Below are positions 42,662 through 51,313 of a stretch of 64,000 bases of DNA, one piece after another. A program made the position numbers and the translations under genes. The notes beneath the pieces were generated by a model, which worked only from the letters and a program-made list of their open reading frames with translations, did no database searches and was not told the DNA's origin. The DNA lies in assembly GCA_028704385.1 (NCBI GenBank), contig JAQVLA010000013.1:34650-98649 (forward strand). The letters are read 5' to 3'. Each line of letters opens with the position of its first letter. Position 1 is the stretch's first letter. This stretch comes from Bacteroidales bacterium (GTDB lineage Bacteria; Bacteroidota; Bacteroidia; Bacteroidales; F082).

Positions 42662-43603
42662 ATGTCGGTTTATGTAAAAGAAATAAATGAATTACGCAAA
42701 GAGAAAAACGCCATTATACTGGCACATTATTATCAGGTTCCTGAAATTCAAGATATTGCCGATTATGTAGGTGATAGCTTAGGTTTGGCACAACAAGCTG
42801 CTAAAACCAATGCAGACCTGATTGTTTTTGCCGGTGTTCATTTTATGGCCGAAACTGCCAAAATATTGAATCCCAGCAAAAAAGTTGTATTACCCGATTT
42901 GGAAGCTGGTTGTTCACTGGCAGCCAGTGCTCCCGAAGTTGAATTTCGTGCTTTTCTTCAAAAATACCCTGATCACAAGGTTATTTCGTACATAAACTGT
43001 ACGGCTGCAGTTAAAACCATGTCGGATGTAATTTGTACTTCCGGAAATGCGGTTCAGATTGTTGAGTCTTTTCCAAAGGATGCCAAGTTGATTTTTGCAC
43101 CGGATAAAAATTTGGGTGGTTACATCAATCGGCTTACCGGACGTGATATGGTTTTATGGGATGGCACCTGCGAGGTGCACGATATTTTATCCACCGAAGC
43201 AATTATCAATCTGAAAGCAGCAAACCCGGATGCCAAACTTATTGCTCATCCCGAATGCAAAGCTGCGGTTTTGGAGCTGGCTGATTTTGTAGGATCTACA
43301 ACAGCTTTGTTGAATTTTACTAAAAAGGACAATAATCAAAAATACATCGTAGCTACTGAATCAGGTATTTTACATAAGATGCAGCAGGCCTCACCTGAAA
43401 AAACTTTTTTGATTGTGCCATCAGACGAAACTTGCAATTGTAATGATTGTCCCTATATGAAACTCAACACAATGGAAAAGTTGTTGAATGCATTAAAAAA
43501 TGAGCAACCGGCAATTGAACTTCCTAATGATGTTATTCAAAAAGCAAAGATTCCAATTGAGCGGATGCTTGAAATTTCGGCTAAGATGGGTCTTTTTAAA
43601 TAA
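42662..43603 (+). CDS. nadA: Quinolinate synthase
   Basis: Condenses iminoaspartate with dihydroxyacetone phosphate to quinolinate in de novo NAD synthesis, using an oxygen-sensitive 4Fe-4S cluster. The 313-residue length is typical. The three expected cluster ligands are visible: Cys84 (LEAGCSLA), Cys170 (DGTCEVH) and Cys263 (NDCPYMKLN). HYYQVPEIQDIADYVGDSL and the HPEC motif near 196 are also conserved. nadB and nadC are not adjacent. A lipoprotein gene follows after 7 nt and may be co-transcribed. Confidence 0.96.
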   Translation: MSVYVKEINELRKEKNAIILAHYYQVPEIQDIADYVGDSLGLAQQAAKTNADLIVFAGVHFMAETAKILNPSKKVVLPDLEAGCSLAASAPEVEFRAFLQKYPDHKVISYINCTAAVKTMSDVICTSGNAVQIVESFPKDAKLIFAPDKNLGGYINRLTGRDMVLWDGTCEVHDILSTEAIINLKAANPDAKLIAHPECKAAVLELADFVGSTTALLNFTKKDNNQKYIVATESGILHKMQQASPEKTFLIVPSDETCNCNDCPYMKLNTMEKLLNALKNEQPAIELPNDVIQKAKIPIERMLEISAKMGLFK

Positions 43604-43610
43604 TTTGCCT

Positions 43611-44165
43611 ATGAAAAGGTTTTTCTGTTTTGTGTCAGCAATAATCTTGCTTTTAGGCTTGATTTTGCCGGGCTGTTCTCCAAAGACGATCATATTTACA
43701 CAACAAATTCGTCAGAAAGTGGAAAGTGATAGTTTGAATATCAACGAAGTACAATTTTATAACTCACACCCGATTGTTTTACAGCGAAACCTCACCTACG
43801 ACGAAACCAAAATTGCTTCCGGAACAATCCGATTTGAAAATGGCAGATATATCGAAATCATTCAAATAAAAAAAGGTACACCCGGAGTTTGTGAAAAGGC
43901 CACTCACAATTCATTGGATGTGGCCTTTGAAGCTGGAGATAACAGAATCTTAAAATTTGTGATGACTCCCGAAAAAAATTATAAGATTTCAGCTATTGAG
44001 TGGAAAGATCGTTTTGGAAAAGTTACTTATGATTCATTGACTTATTACCTTAAACCTGGCAGTGAAAAAGCCCTCCTGAAAGTGAAAAAAGATCATTTCT
44101 TTAAATTGGATAAAAAAGAACGTATAGCATCCGGACGCAAAGTAATAGCAAAAGGAGAAAACTAA
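43611..44165 (+). CDS. Hypothetical lipoprotein
   Basis: A 184-residue protein without a recognised family. The start at 43611 gives a lipoprotein signal peptide (FCFVSAIILLLGLILPGC, lipobox LPGC), whereas upstream in-frame codons overlap nadA. The mature part is mainly beta, with YDETKIASGTIRFENGRYIEI and a central GVCEKATHNSLDVAFE; the C-terminus is very basic (KVKKDHFFKLDKKERIASGRK). It lies 7 nt after nadA and 2 nt before the MORN-repeat gene, so it may act with the latter at the envelope. Confidence 0.75.
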   Translation: MKRFFCFVSAIILLLGLILPGCSPKTIIFTQQIRQKVESDSLNINEVQFYNSHPIVLQRNLTYDETKIASGTIRFENGRYIEIIQIKKGTPGVCEKATHNSLDVAFEAGDNRILKFVMTPEKNYKISAIEWKDRFGKVTYDSLTYYLKPGSEKALLKVKKDHFFKLDKKERIASGRKVIAKGEN

Positions 44166-44167
44166 AA

Positions 44168-45688
44168 ATGAGGAAGTATTGGTTTGTTTTACTTCTTTTT
44201 TATGTTGTTTTCCAACTGGATATGCAAGCTCAGTCAGCTGATTCAGTTGTAGCCTATTATTATCCGAATGGTCAAAAATCCAGCGAAGGAAAGTTAGTTA
44301 ATGGTCAGCCTGATGGTTATTGGCGCACTTTTTACGAAGATGGAACGCTTAAATCTGAAGGAAACAGAAAAGATTTCAAACTGGATAGCTTGTGGAAATT
44401 TTATGATGAAACAGGCCAACTGAGTCTTGAGATTAACTATAAGGAAGGATTAAAACATGGCGAACGACGTACTTTTTTTGCCTCTGACATTTTAGTAGAG
44501 CGTTTTGAATCAGATGTTAAAAATGGTTTAAGCGAACGCATTGATTACAAAGGAAGAACTTTACAATTGATACCTTTCGAACAAGGTTTTGAAAACGGAA
44601 TAGCCCGTCATTTTGATACCACCGGAAACATCATCGAACTAATTACTTATCAAAAAGGTTTTATTGTTGATCGTGAGAGGATTAACAGATACGACAGCGA
44701 TTTGAAACGCCATGGTCGCTGGAAATGGTTTTATGAAACGGGCGAGTTGAAAGAAGAAGGGGTTTACCGGCATGGATTGAAGCACGGGTTTTTTAAAAAT
44801 TACGATTTATCAGGTAATTTGAAAGCCATTGTCAAATACCAGGATGGCGAAAAAGTTGATGATGCCGGCGAACTGGCTTTGCTCGAAATGCGACGTGATT
44901 ATTATCCTAACGGAAAAGTTAAAGTGGAAGCTACTTATCGCAATGGCGTGGCAGAAGGCATCCGTCGTGAGTTTGATGAGGAAGGTAAGGTAGAAAAATC
45001 CTTCACTTTTAAAAATGGAAAATTGATTGCAGAAGGTATTATTGCCGCCAATGGGCAACGGCAGGGTTTTTGGAAACTGTATTATCCGGATGGTTCGCTC
45101 AAGGCACAGGGAAACTACAAAGATAATGAGCGTAGTCGCGAATGGGAATTTTTTCATCCAAATGGTATTTTGGAACAAAAAGGCAGTTACGACGATCAAG
45201 GCCGACCCATGGGTTTATGGAAATGGTATTATAGCGACGGAAAACTCCTGCGCGAAGAAAACTACCTCAATGGCTTGCTTGATGGTATCACTACGGAATA
45301 CAGTCCAAAGGGAAAAATTATTACACAGGGCGATTTTATAGAAGGAATGGAAGAAGGTACATGGTTCTACGAGACCGGCGATATGCGCATGGAAGGCAAT
45401 TATTCAGCAGGTATGCGCAATGGCAATTGGAAATATGTTTACAACAATGGTCAGCTGGCATTTGAAGGACGTTTTGTGGATGATAACCCAAACGGAACGC
45501 ACACTTTTTATTATCCTGACGGGAAAATCAGAGAATCGGGAAATTATGTAATGGGTCTAAAAAATGGTGATTGGAAACGTTACAATGAAGACGGAAGTTT
45601 GATTTTGGTTATCAGTTATTCCAATGGAATTGAACGCAAATATGATGGTGAAAACATTCTTGAAGAAGACATTGCGATACCTGATTAA
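44168..45688 (+). CDS. Secreted MORN-type (YwqK family) repeat protein
   Basis: A 506-residue exported protein: a signal peptide (WFVLLLFYVVFQLDMQAQ), then some 15-18 repeats of roughly 23 residues of the MORN_2/YwqK kind. Each has the pattern YYxNGxxxxEGxYxxGxxxGxW (for example YYPNGQKSSEGKLVNGQPDG, YYPDGSLKAQGNYKDN, YYPDGKIRESGNYVMGLKNG). Databases often label this family a YwqK antitoxin, but no toxin is encoded here. A surface or periplasmic scaffold is a better reading of a signal-peptide-bearing, purely repetitive protein. It follows the lipoprotein gene by 2 nt. Confidence 0.85.
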   Translation: MRKYWFVLLLFYVVFQLDMQAQSADSVVAYYYPNGQKSSEGKLVNGQPDGYWRTFYEDGTLKSEGNRKDFKLDSLWKFYDETGQLSLEINYKEGLKHGERRTFFASDILVERFESDVKNGLSERIDYKGRTLQLIPFEQGFENGIARHFDTTGNIIELITYQKGFIVDRERINRYDSDLKRHGRWKWFYETGELKEEGVYRHGLKHGFFKNYDLSGNLKAIVKYQDGEKVDDAGELALLEMRRDYYPNGKVKVEATYRNGVAEGIRREFDEEGKVEKSFTFKNGKLIAEGIIAANGQRQGFWKLYYPDGSLKAQGNYKDNERSREWEFFHPNGILEQKGSYDDQGRPMGLWKWYYSDGKLLREENYLNGLLDGITTEYSPKGKIITQGDFIEGMEEGTWFYETGDMRMEGNYSAGMRNGNWKYVYNNGQLAFEGRFVDDNPNGTHTFYYPDGKIRESGNYVMGLKNGDWKRYNEDGSLILVISYSNGIERKYDGENILEEDIAIPD

Positions 45689-45767
45689 AGATAAAATAGC
45701 TGATAAATATCAACCTGAAATCTTAAAAACTCTATATTTAAACAGTAGTAAGCTTGCAGTATTTATT

Positions 45768-45775
45768 TAATTTTG
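45768..45775 (+). promoter_or_regulatory. Predicted -7 box of the 45.8-48.3 kb operon
   Basis: TAATTTTG matches TAnnTTTG, 33 nt upstream of the first start codon, which has a good AAAGGAG ribosome binding site. Confidence 0.5.
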
Positions 45776-45808
45776 TCGCAACAAAACCAAGAACAAAGGA
45801 GAACACTT

Positions 45809-46396
45809 ATGAAAAGAGTATTATTAATGGCTGTGGCAGCTTTATTTTTTGTTGCCTGCCAAAATCAATCGGAAAAATCAACTGAAACATCAAAGGAACC
45901 AGTTGTTGTAGAAGGACCAATTGTCATCACAGTAGGCAGTTTTGATGAACAGGCTGCTGAACTGGTTGGCAAAGAAGTAATCATCACCGGAACAGCAGAT
46001 CACATCTGCAAGCACGATGGAAAAAAACTATTTTTGATAGATGTTGAGGAAGAAGGAAGAGTAAAAATTACTTCAGGAGAAGGCGTTCCGGCCTTTAACA
46101 GCGAATTCGAAGGTTACGACTTTAAAGTAACAGGTATTGTTGACGAAATGATCGTTGACGAAGAATACCTGCGCGAATGGGAAGAAGAAGTGATAGCTGG
46201 CATCGACGAAACCCGTCATTTGGGTGGGGGCGAACCAATGACCGAAGAAGAACGTGCTGCAGGAGTGCATCTGGATGATCCGGCTATGGAACAAATCGCC
46301 GCTTATCGCGAAATGATGGCAGAACAAGGAACGGACAAGCTTTCTTTTTACTCCATCGTTTGTTCCAAATTTGAAGTGATCGAAGATCCCCAATAA
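45809..46396 (+). CDS. Hypothetical lipoprotein with OB-fold-like core
   Basis: A 195-residue protein. The ATG at 45809 is preceded by AAAGGAG at a good distance, and gives a lipoprotein signal peptide ending at LFFVAC. The mature protein is acidic. Its central section (VITGTADHICKHDGKKLFLID, then VKITSGEGVPAF and YDFKVTGIVDE) reads like a small OB-fold beta-barrel of the tRNA_anti/DUF type. The HICKHDGK segment has a Cys and two His that might bind a metal. No exact family recognised. First gene of a likely four-gene unit with the PepSY-like protein, a 56-aa membrane protein and a PAS kinase. Confidence 0.75.
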   Translation: MKRVLLMAVAALFFVACQNQSEKSTETSKEPVVVEGPIVITVGSFDEQAAELVGKEVIITGTADHICKHDGKKLFLIDVEEEGRVKITSGEGVPAFNSEFEGYDFKVTGIVDEMIVDEEYLREWEEEVIAGIDETRHLGGGEPMTEEERAAGVHLDDPAMEQIAAYREMMAEQGTDKLSFYSIVCSKFEVIEDPQ

Positions 46397-46414
46397 TAAA
46401 TTTTACGCTGAACC

Positions 46415-46969
46415 ATGCCGTTTAAGTGGAGAAAATGGAATCGATACATTCATCGTGATTTCGGTTACCTGTTTTTTGGAATGACAGTGATTTATGCCCT
46501 TTCGGGCATTGCGATCAATCACCGTCATGATTGGAATCCTAATTATGTTATCATTTCCGAAAGTATTCAGGAAGCACCGGTTTCGGGTAATTTAAACAAG
46601 GAACAGGTGCTTCTGATGCTCGAAAAATATGATGTAGCCGAAGATTATCGCAAACATTATTATCCTTATCCGAACTATCTGAAAGTGTTTTTGAATGGCG
46701 GTATTGCTGTGTTGGATCAGGAAACTGGTGAAGGCTCTATCGATATCACACGCAAAAGGCTAATGTTCAGGGAAATGAACTATCTGCATTATAATCCAAG
46801 CATTCACTGGACCTGGTTTTCAGATATTTATGCAGGTGCACTTATTTTGTTGGCGTTGAGTGGTTTATTAATTTCAAGAGGAGCTGATGGCATCACAGCT
46901 CGCGGTGCCTGGCTTACTTTGCTTGGTATCATCATTCCTGTTTTATTCATCATTTATTACCTTTATTAA
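46415..46969 (+). CDS. PepSY-associated membrane protein
   Basis: A 184-residue membrane protein with N-terminal (GYLFFGMTVIYALSGIAINH) and C-terminal helices (IYAGALILLALSGLLIS and a final LLGIIIPVLFIIYYLY). The N-terminal WNRYIHRDFGYLFFG and HRHDWNPNY are characteristic of PepSY-associated TM proteins, which occur with iron uptake or redox systems. A periplasmic domain of about 80 residues lies between helices 1 and 2. It starts 18 nt after the lipoprotein gene and 3 nt before the next small gene. Confidence 0.85.
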   Translation: MPFKWRKWNRYIHRDFGYLFFGMTVIYALSGIAINHRHDWNPNYVIISESIQEAPVSGNLNKEQVLLMLEKYDVAEDYRKHYYPYPNYLKVFLNGGIAVLDQETGEGSIDITRKRLMFREMNYLHYNPSIHWTWFSDIYAGALILLALSGLLISRGADGITARGAWLTLLGIIIPVLFIIYYLY

Positions 46970-46972
46970 CTT

Positions 46973-47143
46973 ATGACAGGATTGTGGATTGGCATATTAT
47001 TTCTCATTTGGTACGTTTTATCGCTCGTAATATCCGAACAATACGGCAAATCGTGCCGGATTGGAAAACAAGGTTTGTTTTTTGTTTCTTTTGTATTTAG
47101 TCCTGTATCAGCTATTTTAGTGGTATATTTGTTACGTAAGTAA
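46973..47143 (+). CDS. Small two-helix membrane protein (56 aa)
   Basis: A short frame of 56 residues beginning 3 nt after the PepSY-like gene. Two hydrophobic helices (LWIGILFLIWYVLSLVIS and LFFVSFVFSPVSAILVVYLL) flank a short basic loop with one Cys (YGKSCRIGKQG). This KxCxxGxxxGLFFVSFxFSPVxAIL pattern is of a type seen in many tiny Bacteroidota membrane proteins. Function unknown. Tight spacing on both sides argues it is translated. Confidence 0.65.
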   Translation: MTGLWIGILFLIWYVLSLVISEQYGKSCRIGKQGLFFVSFVFSPVSAILVVYLLRK

Positions 47144-47206
47144 TAAAACGCAATAGCTTTGGATACTTTTTTTGCACCTGCCCCAAGGGCTGATAAGGAT
47201 GCTGTA

Positions 47207-48292
47207 ATGCACGATTACAACTTGTTTACAGGTTTTGGTCAGGTGAATGAACTTATCAATGCTTTACCATTTATTGCTGCTGTACTCAACGAACAACGCC
47301 AGGTGATATATGGGAATAAACCATTACTCAAAGCGATGGGCTTCAAGGAGTTTGAAGAGGTTTTAGGATTACGGCCTGGTGAACTGATCAATTGTATTCA
47401 TGCCCATGAAATGCCCGGAGGATGTGGTACTTCAGAAGCCTGCAGGGTTTGTGGTGCTGTTAATGCCATTCAGGATTGTTTGAATACCAATAATAAGATT
47501 GTTAATGAATGCAGAATAACTGCTAATCAAAAAGATAAAGAAGTTTCCTACGATTTTAAAGTTACCGCTTCACCATTCGAGTACCAGAACAAACGTTTTG
47601 TTGTACTCTCATTTGAGGATCTTAGCGATGAAAAACGACGACAGATTTTGGAGCGTTTGTTTTTCCATGATATTATCAACACAGCCAGTGGATTAAGAGG
47701 TTTTATAGAATTTATGGAAATGTCGAATGATCCGGCTGAACAGAAAGAATATCTTAACATAGCATCACGTTTGAGTGACGTTTTGATTGAAGAAATTATT
47801 TCGCAAAGGAAATTACTTGCTGCCGAAAGAGGTGAGTTGAAAGTGAATATGAAGGCTGTTGATATCAATAAGCTAATCACTGAAACCATTCAACAAATTG
47901 CTCATCATCAGGTTGCTAAAACCATTCCGATTGTTTTTGTGAATCAGCAGGAAAACTTAAATTTCACCACTGATCCTGTACTGCTAAAACGTGTTTTATT
48001 GAATCTCTTAAAAAATGCTGTAGAGGCTTCAAAACCAAATCAAGAGGTACAGATTGGTTTTTCAACTGCAAACAATAATGAAGTGATCATTTCGGTTAAA
48101 AATGATACCATTATGTCGCAGGATATTCAGCTTCAAATATTTCAACGCTCCTTTTCAACTAAAGGGGCAGCCAGAGGAATTGGAACTTACAGCATAAAAA
48201 TGTTTACCGAGCAATACCTTGGAGGTAAAGTTTCCTTTGTTTCAAATGAGACAGATAAAACAGTTTTCAGCATAATTTTGCCAATAGCTTAG
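47207..48292 (+). CDS. PAS domain histidine kinase with a cysteine cluster
   Basis: Soluble sensor kinase of about 361 residues. A PAS domain (about 10-135) contains the cluster INCIHAHEMPGGCG followed by TSEACRVCGA (Cys63, 73, 79, 82, 91 and His65, His67 from this start), which suggests a metal, haem or iron-sulfur sensor. A kinase core follows: His154 in FFHDIINTASGLRGF, N box LLNLLKNAVEAS and G box with GAARGIGTYSIKMF. The ATG at 47207 has AAGGA 7 nt upstream; a TTG at 47159 would add 16 residues. No response regulator is adjacent. Confidence 0.85.
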   Translation: MHDYNLFTGFGQVNELINALPFIAAVLNEQRQVIYGNKPLLKAMGFKEFEEVLGLRPGELINCIHAHEMPGGCGTSEACRVCGAVNAIQDCLNTNNKIVNECRITANQKDKEVSYDFKVTASPFEYQNKRFVVLSFEDLSDEKRRQILERLFFHDIINTASGLRGFIEFMEMSNDPAEQKEYLNIASRLSDVLIEEIISQRKLLAAERGELKVNMKAVDINKLITETIQQIAHHQVAKTIPIVFVNQQENLNFTTDPVLLKRVLLNLLKNAVEASKPNQEVQIGFSTANNNEVIISVKNDTIMSQDIQLQIFQRSFSTKGAARGIGTYSIKMFTEQYLGGKVSFVSNETDKTVFSIILPIA

Positions 48293-48311
48293 TCCTATAG
48301 TAATTCAAAAA

Positions 48312-49292
48312 TTACCAGCCTAACAAAAAAGCAAAAATCAGCGGTGCTACAATGGTAGCATCTGATTCGATGATGTATTTTGGTGTATTGATATCCAGTT
48401 TTCCCCAGGTGATCTTTTCGTTTGGCACAGCCCCAGAATAGCTTCCATAGCTTGTTGTTGAATCAGAAATCTGACAAAAATAAGACCAGAAAGGCACATC
48501 CGTCCATTCTAAATCCTGATACATCATGGGCACTACACAAATAGGGAAATCGCCTGCTATTCCGCCACCAATCTGGAAAAATCCTATACCTTTTCCCCCT
48601 GAGTTTTTTCTGTACCAGTCGCTTAGCCAAACCATATAATCAATACCACTTTTCATAGTGGTTGATTTCAATTCGCCCTTGATGCAATAAGATGCAAAAA
48701 TATTTCCCATCGTCGAATCTTCCCAACCGGGTACGATTATCGGGATATTCTTTTGTGCCGCAGCCAGCATCCACGAGTTTTTTGGGTCAATTTCGTAGTA
48801 TTGTTCCAGCACACCCGACAGCAGCATCTTGTACATATATTCATGCGGAAAATAACGTTCTCCTTTGCTTTCGGCTTCTTTCCAGATTTTGAAAATATGT
48901 TGCTGCAAACGCCTGAAAGCTTCTTCTTCCGGGATACAGGTATCTGTAACGCGGTTGAATCCGCTTTCGAGCAGTTCCCATTCTTCTTTCGGACTTAGAT
49001 CGCGATAGTTTGGAACACGTTTATAATGATTATGAGCAACCAGATTCATCAAATCCTCTTCCAGATTGGCACCTGTACAGGAAATGATTTGCACTTTGTC
49101 CTGACGGATCATTTCGGCAAGACTAACACCAAGTTCGGCTGTGCTCATAGCGCCGGCTAATGTTATCATCATTTTGCCACCTTCGTTAAGATGGGTTTCA
49201 TATCCTTTGGCTGCATCAATGAGTGCGGCAGCATTGAAATGACGATAATGATGTGTGATAAATTCACTTACAGGACCTTTTGTAGCTGACAT
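48312..49292 (-). CDS. Deoxyhypusine synthase-like protein
   Basis: A 326-residue NAD-dependent enzyme of the deoxyhypusine synthase superfamily. In eukaryotes and archaea this transfers aminobutyl from spermidine to eIF5A/aIF5A, a substrate that bacteria lack; some bacterial members make homospermidine or other polyamines. The catalytic-type Lys is conserved (Lys298 in EKITWGKLD), as are SGAVPNEKI, GGGIAGDFPICVVPM and the acidic N-terminal PVSEFITHHYRHFNA. The product cannot be named from sequence. The gene stands alone, with cysNC ending 65 nt upstream on the same strand. Confidence 0.87.
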   Translation of the reverse strand: MSATKGPVSEFITHHYRHFNAAALIDAAKGYETHLNEGGKMMITLAGAMSTAELGVSLAEMIRQDKVQIISCTGANLEEDLMNLVAHNHYKRVPNYRDLSPKEEWELLESGFNRVTDTCIPEEEAFRRLQQHIFKIWKEAESKGERYFPHEYMYKMLLSGVLEQYYEIDPKNSWMLAAAQKNIPIIVPGWEDSTMGNIFASYCIKGELKSTTMKSGIDYMVWLSDWYRKNSGGKGIGFFQIGGGIAGDFPICVVPMMYQDLEWTDVPFWSYFCQISDSTTSYGSYSGAVPNEKITWGKLDINTPKYIIESDATIVAPLIFAFLLGW

Positions 49293-49356
49293 ATGCGGAT
49301 AATTTAGCGATTAATTTTAATGTGAACAAAAATACACAGAATTATGGCTTTAATAG

Positions 49357-51285
49357 TTATTCTGATTGCAGTGGAAAAATTCTTTCCGCTTCAAGATAAG
49401 TTAAAATAGTTGTGATATTCGATTGATCTTCAGGATTTAAAATCAGATCAAAAAATTCAGGATTTTCATACATTTCATCAACACCCGGAATATGTGTGAT
49501 CAGATTTTGTTCAGCCTTTTCGTAGAGTTCGGGTTTGTTTTTGCGGCAATACTCCATTGTGGCATCCATAAAGAGCAGCTTGAAACGATCTTTCCCGATG
49601 ATTTTGGCTACTTGTTCACGGATTTCGGCTTTGGGTGAAATAAAGGAACAAATCGTGATAATTCCCTGATCATTTAAAATCCGGCAAACATGGGCTACAC
49701 GGCGCATATGCTCGGCTCGGTCGGTTGGAGAATAATCTAATTCTTTTGAAAGGCCTGATCTTACTGTGCTTCCATCCAGTAAAACTACGGTAGCACCTTT
49801 ATCAAACAGCTGACGTTCGAGCGTATAAGCCAATAAATTTTTTCCACTGCCGTGAAGTCCTGTTATCCATAGTGTTACACCTTTCTGGCGATATCGTTTT
49901 TGTAGTTCCTCCTGTTTGATCAAACTTTGACCCCCTTCAACCAAACGTTTGGTTTCTGGATCTGCGATACGCGAATACAAATCGTCGGCACTCATTTTGT
50001 CAATGATCATACCTACTGCGCAGGTGTTGTTGGTGATTGGATTTATCAATACAAACGAACCTGTTTCGTGGTTTTTATGATAAGGATCAAAAAGCAAGGG
50101 CTTATTAGTCGTCAGCACAACCCGACCGATTTCATTTAATTTAAACGCATCAGATGAGTGCTGTTCGAGTGTATTTACATCAATACGATATTTGATCTGA
50201 TCGAGTCGGGCACGGGTAGTTTGTGTGGTATGTTTGAGGAAAAAGTTAGCGTAAGGATCCATATTTTTTTCGTCCATCCAAACGAGCATGGCTTCAAATT
50301 GTCGCTCGATGCGCGGCAGATTATCAGGATGTACCAGCATTTCGCCCCTCGAAAGATCAATTTCATCAGATAAGGTAACCGTTACAGCCTGAGGTGGAAA
50401 TGCTAATTCAGTATCGCCATCTGAGCCAATCACACGTGTAACGGTAGCTGTTTTTCGGGAAGGAAGACTCATTACCTGATCGCCTTTGCGGATGATTCCG
50501 GAAGCCACTTTACCTGAAAATCCTCTGAAATCGAGGCTTGGCCGAAGCACATATTGGATAGGTAGTCTGAAATCGTCAAAATTACGATCAGAAACAACAT
50601 GAATGGATTCGAGGTAATTGAGCAGACTTTTACCTTGGTACCAGGGCATATGATCAGAAGCATCCACAACATTATCACCATTCAGTGCAGAAAGCGGGAT
50701 AAATTCAATATCCGGGATAGATAATGGCGTAGTAAATTGTTTGTAATCTTTACAGATTTGATCAAAAACTTCCTGGCTGTAGTCCATCAAATCCATTTTG
50801 TTCACAGCCAGCACAATGTGTTTAATACCGAGCAGCGAAACTAAAAAAGTATGTCGTTTGGTTTGTGTGATCACGCCTTTGCGGGCGTCAATCAGAATGA
50901 TTGCCAAATTTGCCGTACTGGCTCCGGTAACCATATTTCGGGTATATTGCTCATGGCCGGGAGTGTCGGCAATGATAAATTTCCGTTTGTTTGTGCTAAA
51001 ATAACGGTAAGCAACATCAATGGTGATGCCTTGTTCGCGCTCAGCTTTCAAACCATCAAGCAGCAGGGCATAATCAATTTTATCGCCGGCATGGCCTATT
51101 TTTTTGCTGTCGCGCTCCAAAGCCGAGAGGTGATCTTCATAAATCTTTTTGCTGTCGAACAAAAGCCGTCCGATCAAAGTACTTTTTCCATCATCTACTG
51201 AACCGGCAGTTAGCAACCGCAGCAGGTCTTTTTCCTGATCCTGATTGAGGAATTGTTGGATGTTAAGGGGAGATATTGTTGTCAT
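49357..51285 (-). CDS. cysNC: Sulfate adenylyltransferase subunit 1/APS kinase fusion
   Basis: A 642-residue fusion of the CysN GTPase and a CysC domain. The CysN part (1-430) has the G motifs GSVDDGKST at 28-36, [12 protein letters not shown] and NKMDLMDY; it drives ATP sulfurylase with CysD. The CysC part (about 470-642) has a P-loop-like GLHGSGKN at 476-483 in which the usual Ser/Thr is Asn483. [11 protein letters not shown] stands where APS kinases normally have LDGDNVRHGL. APS-kinase activity is therefore uncertain. The ATG at 51285 is preferred over a start at 51303. It is separated from cysD by a four-helix-bundle cassette. Confidence 0.92.
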   Translation of the reverse strand: MTTISPLNIQQFLNQDQEKDLLRLLTAGSVDDGKSTLIGRLLFDSKKIYEDHLSALERDSKKIGHAGDKIDYALLLDGLKAEREQGITIDVAYRYFSTNKRKFIIADTPGHEQYTRNMVTGASTANLAIILIDARKGVITQTKRHTFLVSLLGIKHIVLAVNKMDLMDYSQEVFDQICKDYKQFTTPLSIPDIEFIPLSALNGDNVVDASDHMPWYQGKSLLNYLESIHVVSDRNFDDFRLPIQYVLRPSLDFRGFSGKVASGIIRKGDQVMSLPSRKTATVTRVIGSDGDTELAFPPQAVTVTLSDEIDLSRGEMLVHPDNLPRIERQFEAMLVWMDEKNMDPYANFFLKHTTQTTRARLDQIKYRIDVNTLEQHSSDAFKLNEIGRVVLTTNKPLLFDPYHKNHETGSFVLINPITNNTCAVGMIIDKMSADDLYSRIADPETKRLVEGGQSLIKQEELQKRYRQKGVTLWITGLHGSGKNLLAYTLERQLFDKGATVVLLDGSTVRSGLSKELDYSPTDRAEHMRRVAHVCRILNDQGIITICSFISPKAEIREQVAKIIGKDRFKLLFMDATMEYCRKNKPELYEKAEQNLITHIPGVDEMYENPEFFDLILNPEDQSNITTILTYLEAERIFPLQSE

Positions 51286-51313
51286 TGTTATTAATTTAAA
51301 CAATTGATGTGCA

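Noticed and set aside
44168..45688. YwqK repeat protein as an antitoxin
   Set aside because: It has a signal peptide, no toxin neighbour and only MORN-type repeats; the label reflects database naming rather than evidence here.
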